From contig JARCOQ010000006.1 of the NCBI GenBank assembly GCA_029207755.1, forward strand, positions 23,224,890 to 23,288,889: a DNA stretch of 64,000 nt, given 5' to 3'. Made by a program: the position numbers and the translations under genes. Shown in pieces: positions 24,327 through 38,595 of the stretch. Each line of letters begins with the position of its first letter. Position 1 is the first letter of the stretch. This DNA is from Chamaea fasciata (taxonomy: Eukaryota > Chordata > Aves > Passeriformes > Sylviidae). The notes beneath the pieces are model-generated. The model made no database searches. It worked only from the letters and a program-made list of their open reading frames with translations, and was not told where the DNA came from.

Positions 24327-27300
24327 GCCAAGAACCAAACAACTTTAACCTTTTCAAAAGTAATTTTGCTCCAGTTGAACTAAGTCTTTCCCTGCACAAT
24401 GCATAGAGCCATACATGAAGTGCAACATACAGCATCTACAACTCAGGAAGGTTTTATTAGGGCGCTTCTGACAGCAGATGGAAGCTCCAGAGGAGCAAGC
24501 AATGGGAGAGGGAAGCATGCTGATAGCACACAGGGGTCTCTCAGCCCTGCAGTTTATTCAAGTACTTTACATCACTACAGTGGTATATCAATTTTCTATT
24601 AAATCTTCAGTCATGCTGTCCCAATACCTTCTGGTATTAAGAAATCTCATAGATGTTAATCATCTTTGAAAGCAACCATCTAGCATTAGAAATACGAGTA
24701 TTTTCATTCTCGTACCTACGTCATGGCACTCCGACACTAAAATTTTATATTTTTCACAGAGTGGACTCATATATGTAATTGAAGCTAGACTTAAAAATCT
24801 GCATTTAAGGAGATACAAAAGGTATCTCTGATATAAGTACTAGCAAGAATTAGAAGAAATTTCAGAAAAAATAACTGTGGCCTAAATCACCATGGGAAGT
24901 TTAAGTTAGCAAACAACAGACAGGAACAAACCCAACACACAACAGCTACAGTCCTATGCCAGACAGTATTTGAAAAAGAAAAATGAAGGGATTAATTTTA
25001 AAATTCCACAGAACCACAAGACAATTTCACTTGCAATTAATACCACCTTCAATTCAAAGCCCATTAGCAAAATGGATGCTTTGAAAGTGAGGATAAATTT
25101 CCCTTAAAGATGCATATACCCAGAGCAGAACTTGAGAATTTTTCTTTATTGTGAACCCTGAAATGGAATACCCCTAAACACAAATACCTGCTTGGTAAGA
25201 ATAAAAATATGCCAAGGCACAGGAAAACAATAGACAAAATCTCCAGTGTATGATAAACTGCAAGGCACTGAGCTCTATAAGCACTGTGGAAAAGACCTGG
25301 TGTTAAGAAATCTCAAAGATGTTTGTCATCACAAACAGCTGATTGTCATCACATTTACAAAGAGTAAAACAAGAGATGCATAAGCAACAGAATGGTCCTT
25401 TCCCCCAGCTGAAATGAGTAGTTAATCTTTGGTGGAAACCTTACAATTTGTGGACATGTCAGAGGACTGCAGGTGGTCTTGCAAAGCTAGGAAATCAGTT
25501 GTGTAGGATGAGAACAGTGCCCTTTCTGGATTTCTATTCACTTCTGCTGCTGAGCAAAAACAAAAGACTGCAGATAGATCCTACAGGATTAGGATACACA
25601 TTTTCAAGAGCTGTTTTTAATGCACAACCTTCACCTTTCTGTTTTCTTCAATGGACAGAGATACCCACCTCCTCTTCTTCATCAATTCTTACAAGTTCCT
25701 TTACTGCTACTCTTCTGCTACTTCAAATCCTCATATACAAGGGCAGGCAATTAATTACCTTCTGCCACTCTGGAAGGATCAAGGTTACAAAGATTTTTGA
25801 AGGTAGCATTTTAGTACTCACTGGCAGTTGAAGAAGTTACATTTTGGAAACTAAGATCAAGATAAAAGCCTTTATGCCTACAGTTTTAATGTAGGATTGA
25901 ACTATCATAGGACTAGTGCATGCACTTCACATGCCCTACTGTAAAAATGGATGTAGCAGAATCAGAAAAGACAGATAAAAATCTCTCTGCAGGAACAGAC
26001 ATTGAGTAAAATAGGGCTTTCCAGCTTGGAGAAAAAAAAAACAGGGAGGAGGGGAGGATGTCAGAGAAATCTATAAAATCATGAACGGTGGGAAGAAGGC
26101 AAGGATGCAAAGGAAATCATAATTCACTGTTATTTACTGCTTCCTAAAACAGAAAAGCAAGAGGCATCTAATGAAATTATTGGAGAGCAATTTTATAACA
26201 AAAGGAAATACTTTTTCATATAATACATAATTGGATTATAGAGCTCACGGTCACAGGATGTTGTGGATGCTAGAAATACAAATGAGAAAAAATGATTAAA
26301 CAAATTCATGTTAGAAAAGTCTATCAAGGGCAATTAAAGAAGATAACATGAATGATATATCAAGTCTGAAAGTCCTGAAACTATCAATTACTGCAAGTGA
26401 AAAAGGAATAATAGGGGGAGGACCACTTTACACTAGCCCTGTTTTTGTTTTTAGCGAAGCCGTAAGTTTCTGCAACTGACCCCTGTTGGAGAAGCAACCC
26501 ATAAAGAACTACATGAGCCTGAGGTCTGATTTATAGGGCCATATGATTATGTACAACATGGAACTGTAACCACTGCAACCCTTGTAAAAGCTCTGCCATC
26601 CACTTACTGTATTAGTTTACGTTGGAAATAGTGGAACTAACAACATCATTGAAAGACTTTGATAAAACTTACCACAGCAATTATACTGGATCAGATTAAA
26701 AAACCTCATCTGATGAGAGAACTCTCAAACCAATATATCAAATATATCCTCTAAGGGATTTATATAAAAATACAGATATATATTCCCAGACGGAAAATAC
26801 ACAATAAATATATTCTCATAAATACAAAGGCACACATCTTTGTACCTTTTCCTACTCTGAGATACAGAATATTCTTATATGACAATAGAAATGCAGAAGT
26901 CATGGGACTGAGTATTATTATCTTTTCACACTTGTCCCAATTTATATTAAAATATATCCAAAAGGAAGATTTTACTACTTTTACACCAAATTATCACCAG
27001 TTCACAAATATAAATTAATTTATAGACAAATAGAATAGTTGGTCTTAAATATCTGCATGAATAAGGAAAGGGGAACATAGTTGAACTACTGAGGAAATGA
27101 TCAGTGCAGAGACAAGTGCTGTGGAGAGGTAATTAGCACCGCCTGCACTACATGCTTTTACACACGACAATTACTACAGTTCAAAAAAGCTCTTACGTCA
27201 GTAGGTGTTTACACTTTCTCTGTCCTGACACTATTTGCATTCCAGAAAATTTCAGAAGTAGAAAGGAGAGGTGACAGCATCATACTGTAAGCAAGATGCT

Positions 27301-30300
27301 ACCCAGAAATTCAGTTTATACACTGATAACAAATTGTCAGTGATTCCTGCCACCTGAAAATAGCATTAGCCCAGATAAAATTGTGGCCAGGAAAACACAC
27401 AATCCTGACATAGCATCTGTAAAACAATAAACCAAAAGTCAAAATAACCTGATCTGGTGGCCTTTACACTGACCCTTTTGCAGTAATGTAACCAGAGGGA
27501 GAAAACCGTTTTCTCTCTCTTTCAAACTTTGACCACCATCTTACCCCTCAGCAAGTCAGAAAACCAGATCCCACCAAAAGACCTTTAGCATTTTACCAAA
27601 TGAGGTAGTTGATTTGCTCATTACTACAGAATTCAAGCTGCAAGGTTCATTACTTTCAAAAAGTTTACTTTTAAAACACTGAAGAAATGAAATACTACTT
27701 TTGTGAACTCACCCTTGTTTTCAGCATTTTTGACAGAATGTTTAAGAATTTTGTGTCTTGTGATATCTGGAACTTTTTAACTCTCTAACTCCTGGAACCT
27801 GTAGGAAAATTGCAGCCTGTCTACTTGAATAAAAACCAAGTCAACAAATATTAAAAAAACCTCTCCTTAAAACCCATAGAATCTCCCACGTTTCCCTCTC
27901 AAAAGAAGGTATAAGCTGAAAAAACAAAATTAAAATGAAAGCTTAGCCCTAGAAAGATAAACAATGACCTGAATTTTATTCTTGCTTTTGAATACACATT
28001 GTTTTAAACTCCCATTTTGGGACAAGGTGTATTGGTTCCAAGAAGAATATTTTAATTGGTTCACTGGCATATATTGAATAAATTATTCACCTCTACTTTA
28101 GCCTTTATAAATGCATCATATCTATAAGTACTCCTGTGCAATGAAAATGAGGATGTAAAATTAAATGTATTACTAATAAAGGAGCAACATGTGAAAACTC
28201 CCCGCCCTCCCTTCTACTCCCAATCCTTGATCTGCCCATTTGCCCTGTCTGCAGATGGGGTGGTTTGCAGAGGAAAACAAAAGAAGTCTACTATGCAAAT
28301 ACTAGATGTATTCCTTCACCCACAATAAAGTTTCTGTTGTAGACTTGAATACTTAAAATACAACCAGTAATTACTATTACAGTATTTTTCAAGTGCTGTC
28401 TGCGGGGAGTGCAACTTTTAAATCAGTATATTTTGCCTGTGGGTTTTTTGTTTTTTTTTTATACTGTCCAACAGCTATTGCACTGATGTTAACAAAATTT
28501 GGAAGTAGTGAACCTCAAACATTGGTTGAACACATAGGTAACATCTTCACTTACTTCTGGCTGTGAGAAACTCCACCCTTCTGCATCATTCCTGGAAAAC
28601 CACAACTAAGTAAAGTCTCTACTCAAATTCGTTTTATTTTGGAACAGCTGAAGCTGTGCCAGATTAACAACAGTCTCCCTCAACTCAGAGACACCTATCC
28701 ACCAAAAAAGGTGATTTCCTCCAGGAAGTGTTGAGTACACTGGACTGTGCCACACGATTTTCTGGACCAGCTTCTTGAAACTTGAAGTGGATGTGAACAG
28801 AAGCCACTGGGAGGAACAGAGAATGGGGAAACTTTCACTGTCACCCTATTCCTAAGGCAGCTTCTTTTAAGATGCTACATTTTCCCTGTGAAGTCACTGT
28901 AAGATTAGAAAATCTTAGGTAATAGCAGCTCTGTATATTTAAAGTACAGAAATCTGGAGTATAGTTGTGAAAGAGAGAATTCACCTGTGACATGAAATCA
29001 AGAGAACTATTGAAAATAAATCTTCTGTTAAGGATCATACATATATAATTTCCATGTTGTATAAAAGTCTTATTTCCTGTACTTCCCCTGAATACACATA
29101 GGCAGTATAATTCTACAAAGCCTGACACACCCATTTAAGTGGGAAAAAACCAATCCTGTAAGAAAAATGAAATAAACTTCCTCTTCCATGCCAGTGGAAA
29201 CTCAGCCCTGAAATACCTGTTGTTCTGACGTCATCTTCCTACTTTTCAGACATCTTTGTTGAAAAAAGCATTAGTTATGTTTCAGCACAATTAACCAAAG
29301 GAAATTAATGTAGCCAGGAGACTATAAAGTTCCTTAGTTGATCTGCTGTCAGCCTCCATGGGCAAAAAAGGGAGACTCATTATTTTGCTTTAGTTAAGCA
29401 CAAAAGAAAAAGAACATAATCTGAGTTTAACACCAAACGTTATCTTGAAATTCTGCTACAGCTGGAGGGTGACAAACAATGCCAGTTTACCCACAAAAGA
29501 AAAAAGTTAACTAAATTTCAAATAATTTTACAAAAGGCAAACCAAACTGTTTCTCATTATTAGTTTGTTTCTGTAGGGAGCAAATACAGTTGTGTGATTT
29601 AATTACAGTTCCCCTGTAATGAAGAGAAAAAGTTGTGTGAAGGTTTTGTGTGAGTCAGCTTTCCAAGAAGATATCCTTTTTCTACCTCGACAAATTGATT
29701 TATTTAGAGCTGGTAAGATGGACAAAACAAAATATCCAAGATATTAGTCAACATTCTTTGACAGGTCCCAATTCAATATTGGCTATAAACTGCCTCATCT
29801 TTCTAACCCCCAAACCTACACTCAGTATTGTAAAAGTCCTTTTACTTTGAACTTTAAGGAATGACTAGGGGTACCACTATTACACTGTTTAGAGAATTTT
29901 TTTTCTTCCCTTTGACTACAAGAGAAACACAGAGGAAGAATTTGTCACATGTAGACGAGAAATCACAAGTCTGGTTTTCAATGTATATTAAATCTATGTA
30001 AAGATCTTCAAGCACTATGGATCGCAAGTATAAAACATCACTTGTCAATTCACTACAGAAATAATGAGCATTCCAGAAGATACTGCTGCAGCCTAACCTG
30101 TCAGATACCAGCTGATCTTCCACTGAGCAGAATTTTTATTAAAAGACGAAATAATTGCATTCAGTATCCACGCCTAAGTGACATTGTCAACCTATGAAAA
30201 AGTAAAATAGAAGTGTTACTTACAGTTACTAGGTGCTCCTGTATAGTTCAACATGTACTGATCTGCTACCAGCATCCTTTAAGTTTGCTACAAACATATC

Positions 30301-30931
30301 CCAACAGCTTCATATCCTCCTTCTGTGTAGCATCTCCAACTCAAATATGAGAAAATACACTGCTGTGTTTAAACAGACACTCACTTAATTAGTCGAACGA
30401 GGAATGGTACTTTGGATGGGAGGGGAGGGAAGCCATCCCCGTTCAACTGCCAGTAAATGGAATGGAGGAAACACCACATGTTGACCGTATAAATGACTGC
30501 ATTTTCTAATAAGCCAAGGAAAAACAAGAGAGATGGCTATACATGGATTTCAGCAGTGTGTGCATATACTGCATCCTCCACTGAATTCATTCCAGTCTGC
30601 AAGACACTGATGTATTTTCGGACTGACTCTGCTTAGGAGACAAGCTTTTAAAACAGTATTTTCAGCCCACAAGCTTTTATATGACAATCAAATCAAGATT
30701 TAATCAGTTCAACTTTGAACCAGAACAGCCCCTCATCCTGCAGATCAGTCCCTGGAAATAAATTTATGTTGATTTTTTTTTTCTCTTCAGCTGCCTGTAT
30801 AAACATGAAAAGTTTACAAAAATGTAAAGCAAAGATCCACTCTTCAAAGACAAAATTCTTCTTAAGGCTGCAAACCCCCGACTTCCCGAAGGTGCATTGC
30901 AGGAATGGTAGAAATTGATTTAGTGAAAGGC

Positions 30932-30985
30932 TTCTATTAGTGAGAGCACTATTCTATTAGTGAGAGAGCTGTTCTCATTGTGAAG
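30932..30985 (+). repeat. Short tandem repeat, 20-bp period
   Basis: TTCTATTAGTGAGAG occurs at 30932 and again at 30952, with a third degraded partial copy (TTCTCATTGTGAAG) from 30972. About 2.7 copies, intronic. Confidence 0.85.
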
Positions 30986-32232
30986 TCCCTCCCCTTGTTA
31001 TAATCAATAATTTAAGCAAAGCCAAGAATCATGTCAGCCAAAATGACCAGGATAACTTGACTGTCTCTTTCTTACAGAGTACAAGTAAAATTAAATTAAG
31101 GTCTGAATGGGAATGTATTCTAACATAAAAATTATTTGGCCAATCTGTGCTTTTTGGCTTTCATGCTGAGTAGGGGAGGAGGGATGAGGTCCTTTGTTCC
31201 TTACTAAAAACTTCTCAGGTTCAGAGAAGTGCCCAAAATCCACTCTCAGGAAGTAAAAGCCATAACTTTTGATTTAGAGTATTCATCAGTCACATGCAAA
31301 CAAAAAATGTGCTCCACAAAGTTAAAGCTCTGACTTGTGGATTATGACAGTGCTACTCGTCTTTCAGTGCCCTGCAATGATGTCCAAGTTAATAACTGAT
31401 GCAGCCTTTAAAATTTAAATTGAGCTCTGCAGCATCTCAATTCAAAAGCAATTAAAAAACAGGAAAAATGCATTTAGTTAAACTGTGTTATTGTTTAGGA
31501 TTAAATAGTTTTATTAAGAAACAGTTTCATTCTAAGAATGATTTTCAAGCAAAAGCCTTGAAGTAGTCTTACTATGTAATACATTAGTCCAATGTATCAA
31601 AATATGTACATGTAAAATAATCAACATAATGAATAGCAGTTAAAAAACAATCCTTGTAAACACAGCACCATATAAAAATGGATTAAAATGCCTCAGAGAC
31701 ACTATAAGCAGGAAGCAAAAATATATGCTTTATATCTGGAGTTGTCCTCTCCCTCTCTCCCCAATGATTTCTCATCACCAGTGTATCATGGACAAATCTT
31801 CTTTGCAAGCTGAAGGACACACACTGCTGGGCTTTACAAAACCAGATCCTGACACTACAAGGAACCCACTTAATGTCATTATCTTGAACTCTGTGGCATC
31901 CAGATATTGGACATTTACGGCCTAATCCTGAGTACCCAGGGGCTCTCAGAATGAAGCAATCGAGTCTTAATAGCAAACATGTGCTTTCATGGGATTGCAA
32001 AAAAGGCTTCATGTCCCTTAAGGCAGGGACCAGACGTCCACTCTCAAGCACGGACTGAGTTCAGAGCAAGGTCTCTGCAGTGTGCCAAGTCACATCACAC
32101 ACCACCTCTTCTGGCCCATGGAGATGTTCAGCACTGCTCTGAATCTACCCACCTTCTCCTCATGCAACAGCAACAAACCCAAGGCTGCCTGCAGCACCAT
32201 CTATTCTATGTCTTGGTGGTACCTGCTATAGG

Positions 32233-32286
32233 TTTCTGTATATCCAGAACTTCTTGTATATCCAGGTATTTCTGTATGTCCAATAC
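32233..32286 (+). repeat. Minisatellite-like 18-bp repeat, 3 copies
   Basis: Three head-to-tail units, TTTCTGTATATCCAGAAC, TTCTTGTATATCCAGGTA and TTTCTGTATGTCCAATAC, differ at a few positions. Period 18 and no flanking extension. Confidence 0.85.
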
Positions 32287-34817
32287 CATAACTTGGAACA
32301 GCACCGTTGTGACTCAATGGACTTACAACCCCACTTCAACCAATCCCATGTTGTTAATTAAAGCTGAATTCAACTTCAATCAGCTAATGCTGGACTTATG
32401 TGAGAATTCAGCACACGAGGAACCAGTGCACTGAGAGACTGGGGTCTAAAGGAGCCACTAACTTGGGGAGATTAAAAGAAATACCTCCAGCTGCAAACAT
32501 AAGAGGGCAGGAATTTGAGGAGGATTTCAGTCTGCGTCCCTCACTGTACAGACATCTCCTTCCACAGGGGCCTGAATTAGGATAGGCCTGAACTGACTTC
32601 CTCTTAGCAGTACTTCAGTATTAGATAACTCAGAGCTCCTCATTTTTGTGTTTTCAGAACTTCTGTGAAATAACATCCCAGCACAAGCAAAATCCCTAAT
32701 ACTCACTTCTACTGTCAAACAGCCCATCTGATCTACTGTTGTTGCCTTTACGCTAGTCTTGCTTGCCTAACCTACTGCCTACAAACATCCCTGCTGCTCC
32801 CTCAGTTGGTGCCAAGTCCTTATTTATCTCCACAGCTGCATACAATTTACTCTCATTTTGCTTCCCCCTCCAGTGGGTCCCTCCTCCAGGTCATGTTCCC
32901 ACCTTGCAGCCCATCCTCCCCACTTCACAACCCACTTGTTCCCCCATCAGCTTTCTCCTCTGAGAGCAGCAGGGAGACCAGCTCACCACTGCTGGGTCCG
33001 ACACTGGGATCACAGCAAGCACTCACAGGAGCAACCAGAGAGGCCCAGGCTTTGCATTTCCACTCAGCAGAGTGCAAAGAGGCAGGAATATCTTCTGAGT
33101 AGGAAATGCCCTCCACTGTGCTGGCCAACTCCAGCTTGTACACCCGGTGAATCACTGCTGCCCCAGCAACTTCTGCACGGTCCCCTAAGAGCTCAAGGGC
33201 CACTGCAAAGGCTAGAGACTCATTCTGCTGAGTGGCTATACCATTGCTCTACCACACCTGCAGCTGATATACAGGAGCCTAGAAGATAACAAAAAAGAAC
33301 CCAAACAGGCTGCAAAGAGCTTCAGAGCACACAGACCCCACCTATAAGAATATAACCTTGTTCTCAGCTTGCCTTAACAAACAGGCCTGCGCATAATGCG
33401 TCCTCTCAAAGGTAATGTTTCTTCCTTCCCTTCCCCAGAGGTATCGATACCCTTTACAGCATCAATCAGGTGGATTGAAGTTTGGCCTGACTTCTATGCA
33501 GCATTCAGAAGTGCTGAGGCAGAGGTTTACTGGATCAATTTCCACCATGATTTTTTATTACTTTAACAGCATTATGAACTATTTTTTTTTAAGGAGAGGT
33601 GGTTAGTCTGGTGTCAGTTTATTGTGGCTTTTCCTTTGTAAAACTTCCTGCATTATCATCCCTCTGAAATCAGGATCCTGACTTTTCCCCATCAACTTCT
33701 CTGTTTTCTCTTCTGTGATTTGTTTTCCCTTCCTCTTTGCTTGCTCCTGTGTCTGACAATTCTTGGCACAGAAGAGCTTTTCCAGCAAGATGCATTCAAC
33801 CTCAGAGAGAACATGTTGCATCCAAAATCATGCAGTTCTATCCCTAAACTCAGAAACTTGGAAAGTTTCCAAAAAAGTTTGTCAAGTTAAATACCTGACA
33901 TGATTAAGTTATTTACCACTTCTGAAACTTGAGTCTGCCCTACAGATGCTCAGAAGAGTTCTCCATTTTGCTACAGCACACAAAAAACATGCCCTAATAT
34001 CTCTTAACAATGCACATTCATGTAGAGCGCATTGTGGAGTTAAGGGAAACGTGCAGTGCTCTGGGCATCTTGTGAACTACCCAGGCAGTGGTATGACGCT
34101 GGCATTTACTTCCCTGTGTTGTCGTGCCACCACCTCTATTCCCCATTGCCACCTTTCACTTTCCCATGCAGGTATTCCACATGTTCCAGGCGCCGGCCCT
34201 GGGTAAATTTGTTTATCCCACAACTATACATTTTACTGAATAGAAAAATACTCATTTTTAACACGCTCAAAATCATAATACTGCACTTTATACAAAGCAA
34301 CACTATGATATTTTCTGGATTAGGAATTACGTGCTTTACTAAGGTAGCATGGGAAGTGTCCCTGAAAAGACAAACACCGAACAAGAAATGAAATATCAAG
34401 GGCAAAACAACCCAGTTTGTTAGACTCCCATCAAGTGGCCAGAAGTTCAGCTGGAGTAAGGTGAAAATCAATGAAGCTGTGCCAGTTAGCGCTGGGCCAC
34501 ATTTGACACTCCTTGTAGCCGAAGGACTGAGCTAGCCACAGCAATGCTTTAGTCATCAAAGCACAGCCACCCACAAGCCAACTGTCCTCAAACTCAATCT
34601 CCCCTAGACCCAGGGCACCCAAGGAGAGATGGCATGCTAGGAGAGAGCTATATCACAAACCATCCTAGACCCTTTGGGAACAACATAGCAGAGATTAAAC
34701 AAGGAGGATGTTAATCATTGCTGTATAAAGCATCTGTTCTCCCATTCCTGAATTTAAGCACATTAATTCACTTTTACAAACCCATTTTTGTTATCTATCT
34801 CAATTCAAAAGGGTGAT

Positions 34818-34883
34818 GATTATTACTCTTAATTGTGGAATCTGGGTACTGATTGCCACTCTTAATTGTGGAATCTTTTGATT
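34818..34883 (+). repeat. 33-bp tandem duplication
   Basis: ACTCTTAATTGTGGAATCT is repeated exactly at 34825 and 34858, and the preceding GATT is shared, giving two adjacent 33-bp units with a few differences at their ends. Confidence 0.85.
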
Positions 34884-37850
34884 TCAAGTCAGAGCACTGA
34901 AGCATCCAAGATAGGGATTTGGGTAGCTCCACTGAGAGTCACTGAATAAACCCAACCTGACTGCCTAAACACAGCAAGCAGCCTCCCTGTGCAACTGATA
35001 GTGGCAACGTGTACTTGAGAGGATCATCTTTCAAGTTCAATTTATTTTATAGCCTTCTACCAGTAGACTGTGAACATTGTGTAACCACAGCTGCCCTTGA
35101 AGTTTTATTTCTTTTAAACTGACCATAAAATCTTCTTGCAGGGATGGCTAAGTAAGAGACAAACATGCAGTTAGTAACTTCACATGCAGAATGTTACCTA
35201 CACACACTGGAGATACAGAGCAATAGTCACCTTTCTTATTTCATAAGCAGTCAGCAAACGGTCAAGTCTGAGGCTATAAAACATGCACTGTTCTTGAGAC
35301 GTGGTTATCAGTAACATGCAGGATTAAAAAAATATAATAGCCCAATATTAAAAGTAGCCAGCCTTTAGGATGCACAGCAAGTGTGAACCAGAGACTCTTA
35401 TTCCCAAAAATCTAAAAATTGGGTGTTTACTTAGAACCCTACAACTGTATAGGTGGTTCTCTCTCTAGTTTTATAAGACTTGTGTTAATCCCCAATGTAA
35501 TTTAATGTAGTTTTAGTACATAAATCTTTTTCCCCCACTCAGGAACACAGAAAACATTTTCTGAGCAAGTAACAGGCTTATTGAATGTATCAGATAGGTA
35601 CTGCAAAGGAAGAATCATGCTTTTAAGAGGACATTCATTTTAATTTAGTCAAAGATGCTGGTTAAAACCAGAGGCAGAATTGACCACTGCTATAAGTCTT
35701 TATGACCAGTTCATGATTTACTGAGGTTTTTATTGTATTAAGAGGGCTATTCTCCCCAGACATGCTGTTATTTCAGAACACTGGGCTCTCTTTACAAGAG
35801 CAGCACTCCTGATCCCCAAGGGCCAGTCTCATAGCTGCCACTTCTGCGCAGGATGGAACTCATTTACTTGTAACCAGCTATTCAACTGCCCTCAGGTATC
35901 TGCTCAGAGACCAGCAGCAGACAGGCATTTGGGATATTGCAGTTGCACACAGCAGCAGCACGTCTGAAAAAGAGGACACTTATGGTTTTAATAACCCTTT
36001 GATTTCAGCTAGGGAGAAACAAGGCATTATGTGACCCAAAGGCTGAGAGACCAAGCAGCCAGAGGAGGCTGCTGCCCCTGCACATCCTCCCACAACCCTG
36101 AAGAGAGCAAGAAGGGCAGCTGACATAGAGCAAGAAACATCTGTGGCTCTCTAGCATCATGTGTCCCACATCTCAGGGACTTTCCTAATTATGAGGTTAT
36201 TCCTGGCTCTAGAAGGAGGGGATTTATTTAAATTAAAACAGAAAGCAAAGGCAAAATCCAGTTTTCTTGTTGGTTTGGAGGCAAAGAGAATTATTTTTAT
36301 TTCCTGAAGAATTCCCATTTCTAATTCATTAGAGATTATTACACAGAGCACTGTACATTACTATGGTAAAATAACTTTCCACCGAAATTGTTTTTTTCAG
36401 GTGATACAAAGATTAAGAAATGTGCCTGCCTTCTAGGGAGCTTCTGAAAAAAAAAAAGCCAAACAAAAAAAAGCAAGCCACAAACAGAAAACATCACCCT
36501 CATTCTCTCCTAGGTTTGAGCTCTGGGGCATGTGCTTTGCTGCTGCTTGCACCACATAGATTCATACAATGAATACATACAAATTCATCCAGGTGAAACT
36601 GATGAATACATAGGGAAGGGAGAGAAGGAATAGGCAGATGGTGTAATAACACAAGATGTGTCTCCTTTGAAAGCTAGACTAAGGGAAGTTTCTTAAGACA
36701 GAAGGAGGGAGCATTCCCCATTATGTGAACCCAGTTCTGGACATTTGCAGTACTAAAACCACCTGGAGCTGGTGTCTGGTTATTCATAAGACTCTCCAGA
36801 TGACAGAGCTGGATAGGTACAGTAGGTCCCAGGGGAGATGCAGTGCCTGAGGCCAAGGGAGGCAGGTTTCCTTGTTTGGGGCACTGCCTGCAGTGCTGGG
36901 TGTCAATCAGCTCTGGTGGCAAGTCGCTGCCTGTCTCTAGGAAGGCTGCCTGAAAACCCATTAGGGCTTGGCATGTGCTAAGATCTTTATGACATCCCAT
37001 TGCTTTGCTGACTATAGTTTTTTTCTGCTTCAAAAATCACTGCAGACTCTTTTTAGAAGTACTGAATCTCAGAAATAAGGTTAGATAGCTGAAAGCTCTA
37101 ATAAAATTATCTGAAAGTTGAGGTCAATGCAGTTCTTGTCAAGATGCACATACAGGTAATTTCCCTGGAGAAGAAAGAAGAGTCTCCTCAAAACACATTT
37201 CTTACACTGTACTGTGTTTGTGGTATTCAGTGCCCATTATTAATGGATTCTATCATATCTGTTTATCAACACTAGCATTTGTTTAAATAAATCAGTTGCT
37301 TTGCATCTTTAAATTGAGTTATATTTATTTTTGACCTCCTCACTCAGAGAGAAGGTCAAGGCTCTTGAAAATGCCTTTTTATTAGACCACACATACAAGT
37401 ATCCTGCCCTAAGAAGACTTCAGGAGGATTTTATCTAAACAATGATGCATTCCCAGTGCAATCAATTAAGAATAAAATTTTCAGGGTTTTTGAATTACAC
37501 AACTCCAAAAGAAAACATATGAAAACAAAACAACAAAAATACCTTACAAAACAACATTCAGATTTCCAGGATTTGAATAATGAAATATTGTTAGTAGTGG
37601 GAAGAGAAAGACAAAACAATTCAGAAGCCCTGAAAGAAGCATATTGTTATTTTCAATGATGTCTTCTCAGGAAAACCATATTTCTATAATATTTCTGCAT
37701 AAAATGAAGTGCTAAATACAATCTCTGGACTGAACATTATTAATTCCCCAGGTATCTGCTAGACTACATTCTTTTATGGATTAACTGTTCATAATACTGG
37801 GGGATTTTTTTCACTTCCCAGAACTTATATGACTAAAACTTTACAGCATG

Positions 37851-37897
37851 TTTTTTTTTTTTTTTCCCCCTAGATAAATGTCTTTCTTTCTTTCTTT
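37851..37897 (+). repeat. Poly(T) run followed by (TTTC) repeat
   Basis: T15 at 37851-37865, then CCCCC and, from 37881, about four TTTC units. Simple low-complexity sequence in the 23-kb intron, about 0.7 kb downstream in gene sense of the large exon. Confidence 0.9.
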
Positions 37898-38595
37898 GTG
37901 CCCTAACATCTATTATTGGAGCATAAATGCAAGGGGTGGAGAGCACTGAGCTGTGAAGAACCCACATGGTGCACTCCTCCTACCCTAGATGCAGTGGCAG
38001 TGAAGAGCCCTGTTCATGCCCAAAATCACAGACCTCCAGGATGGACACCACCAGGGCTCACTGCACAACTCCTCACTCAGCTGGGAGGGCTTCTCTTTAC
38101 CCATGCTGGCACATAGGGAGGGAGCATCATCAAATGACTGGGAGGTAGTGAGGAACACTTACAAAGTTGTACATTACCAAAGTAAAAATCTTCACCGAAC
38201 TTCCAGATCATCATTTAGAAAAGCTTTTTTGTTGTGCATACGTAGCTATTAGCAGTTCAGCATTTCCCAACAATCATGTTCCTCTCACAACATGCAGCCA
38301 CTGATTATTGAAGAGCAATTATTTATAAACAAGCAAGAGGTGTAGTTGGCATATTTCAAGGACCCATTTTATGGCATCTGCTAGTGCCTTTCTTAAAGCT
38401 GCTACAATCAACCAGGAAGCTTCCAAGAATTCCCTCGCAGCCAGGCAGCTGTGTGCAAAGCCAGGGCTTGTATTTTGATACAATCCACTTCCTCACTGAA
38501 ACTGCTAAATACCTCTCTCCTTCCTGGCACCAGCTGAGAAAAGCTAAGCAACCCCTTTCTAAAACAGTGGCTGTGAGGAGCCTTTGCTTGTGTAC

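Larger units (their letters stand above)
15354..38595 (-). other. APBB2: APBB2 23.2-kb intron
   Basis: Intron between the large exon and the WW exon. It holds the degenerate LTR (about 20735-21070), the CR1 3' end (about 21329-21515), the ATTCC array (22805-22919), a poly(A) run (24308-24326), small tandem repeats at 30932, 32233 and 34818, and poly(T)/(TTTC) runs at 37851-37897. The longest ORFs (151-154 codons at 31979-32434 and 20045-20509) show no recognisable domain. Some stretches (about 32800-33290 and 36680-36960) are less AT-rich than their surroundings but I cannot assign them. Confidence 0.85.

Noticed and set aside
31979..32434. 151-codon plus-strand ORF
   Set aside because: No motif, antisense to the gene, and it contains the 18-bp tandem repeat; chance is the simplest explanation.
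38408..38595. C-terminal extension of the same ORF past the donor
   Set aside because: It is read-through into the intron after CAG|GTACAC; the WW exon joins in phase at 38596.
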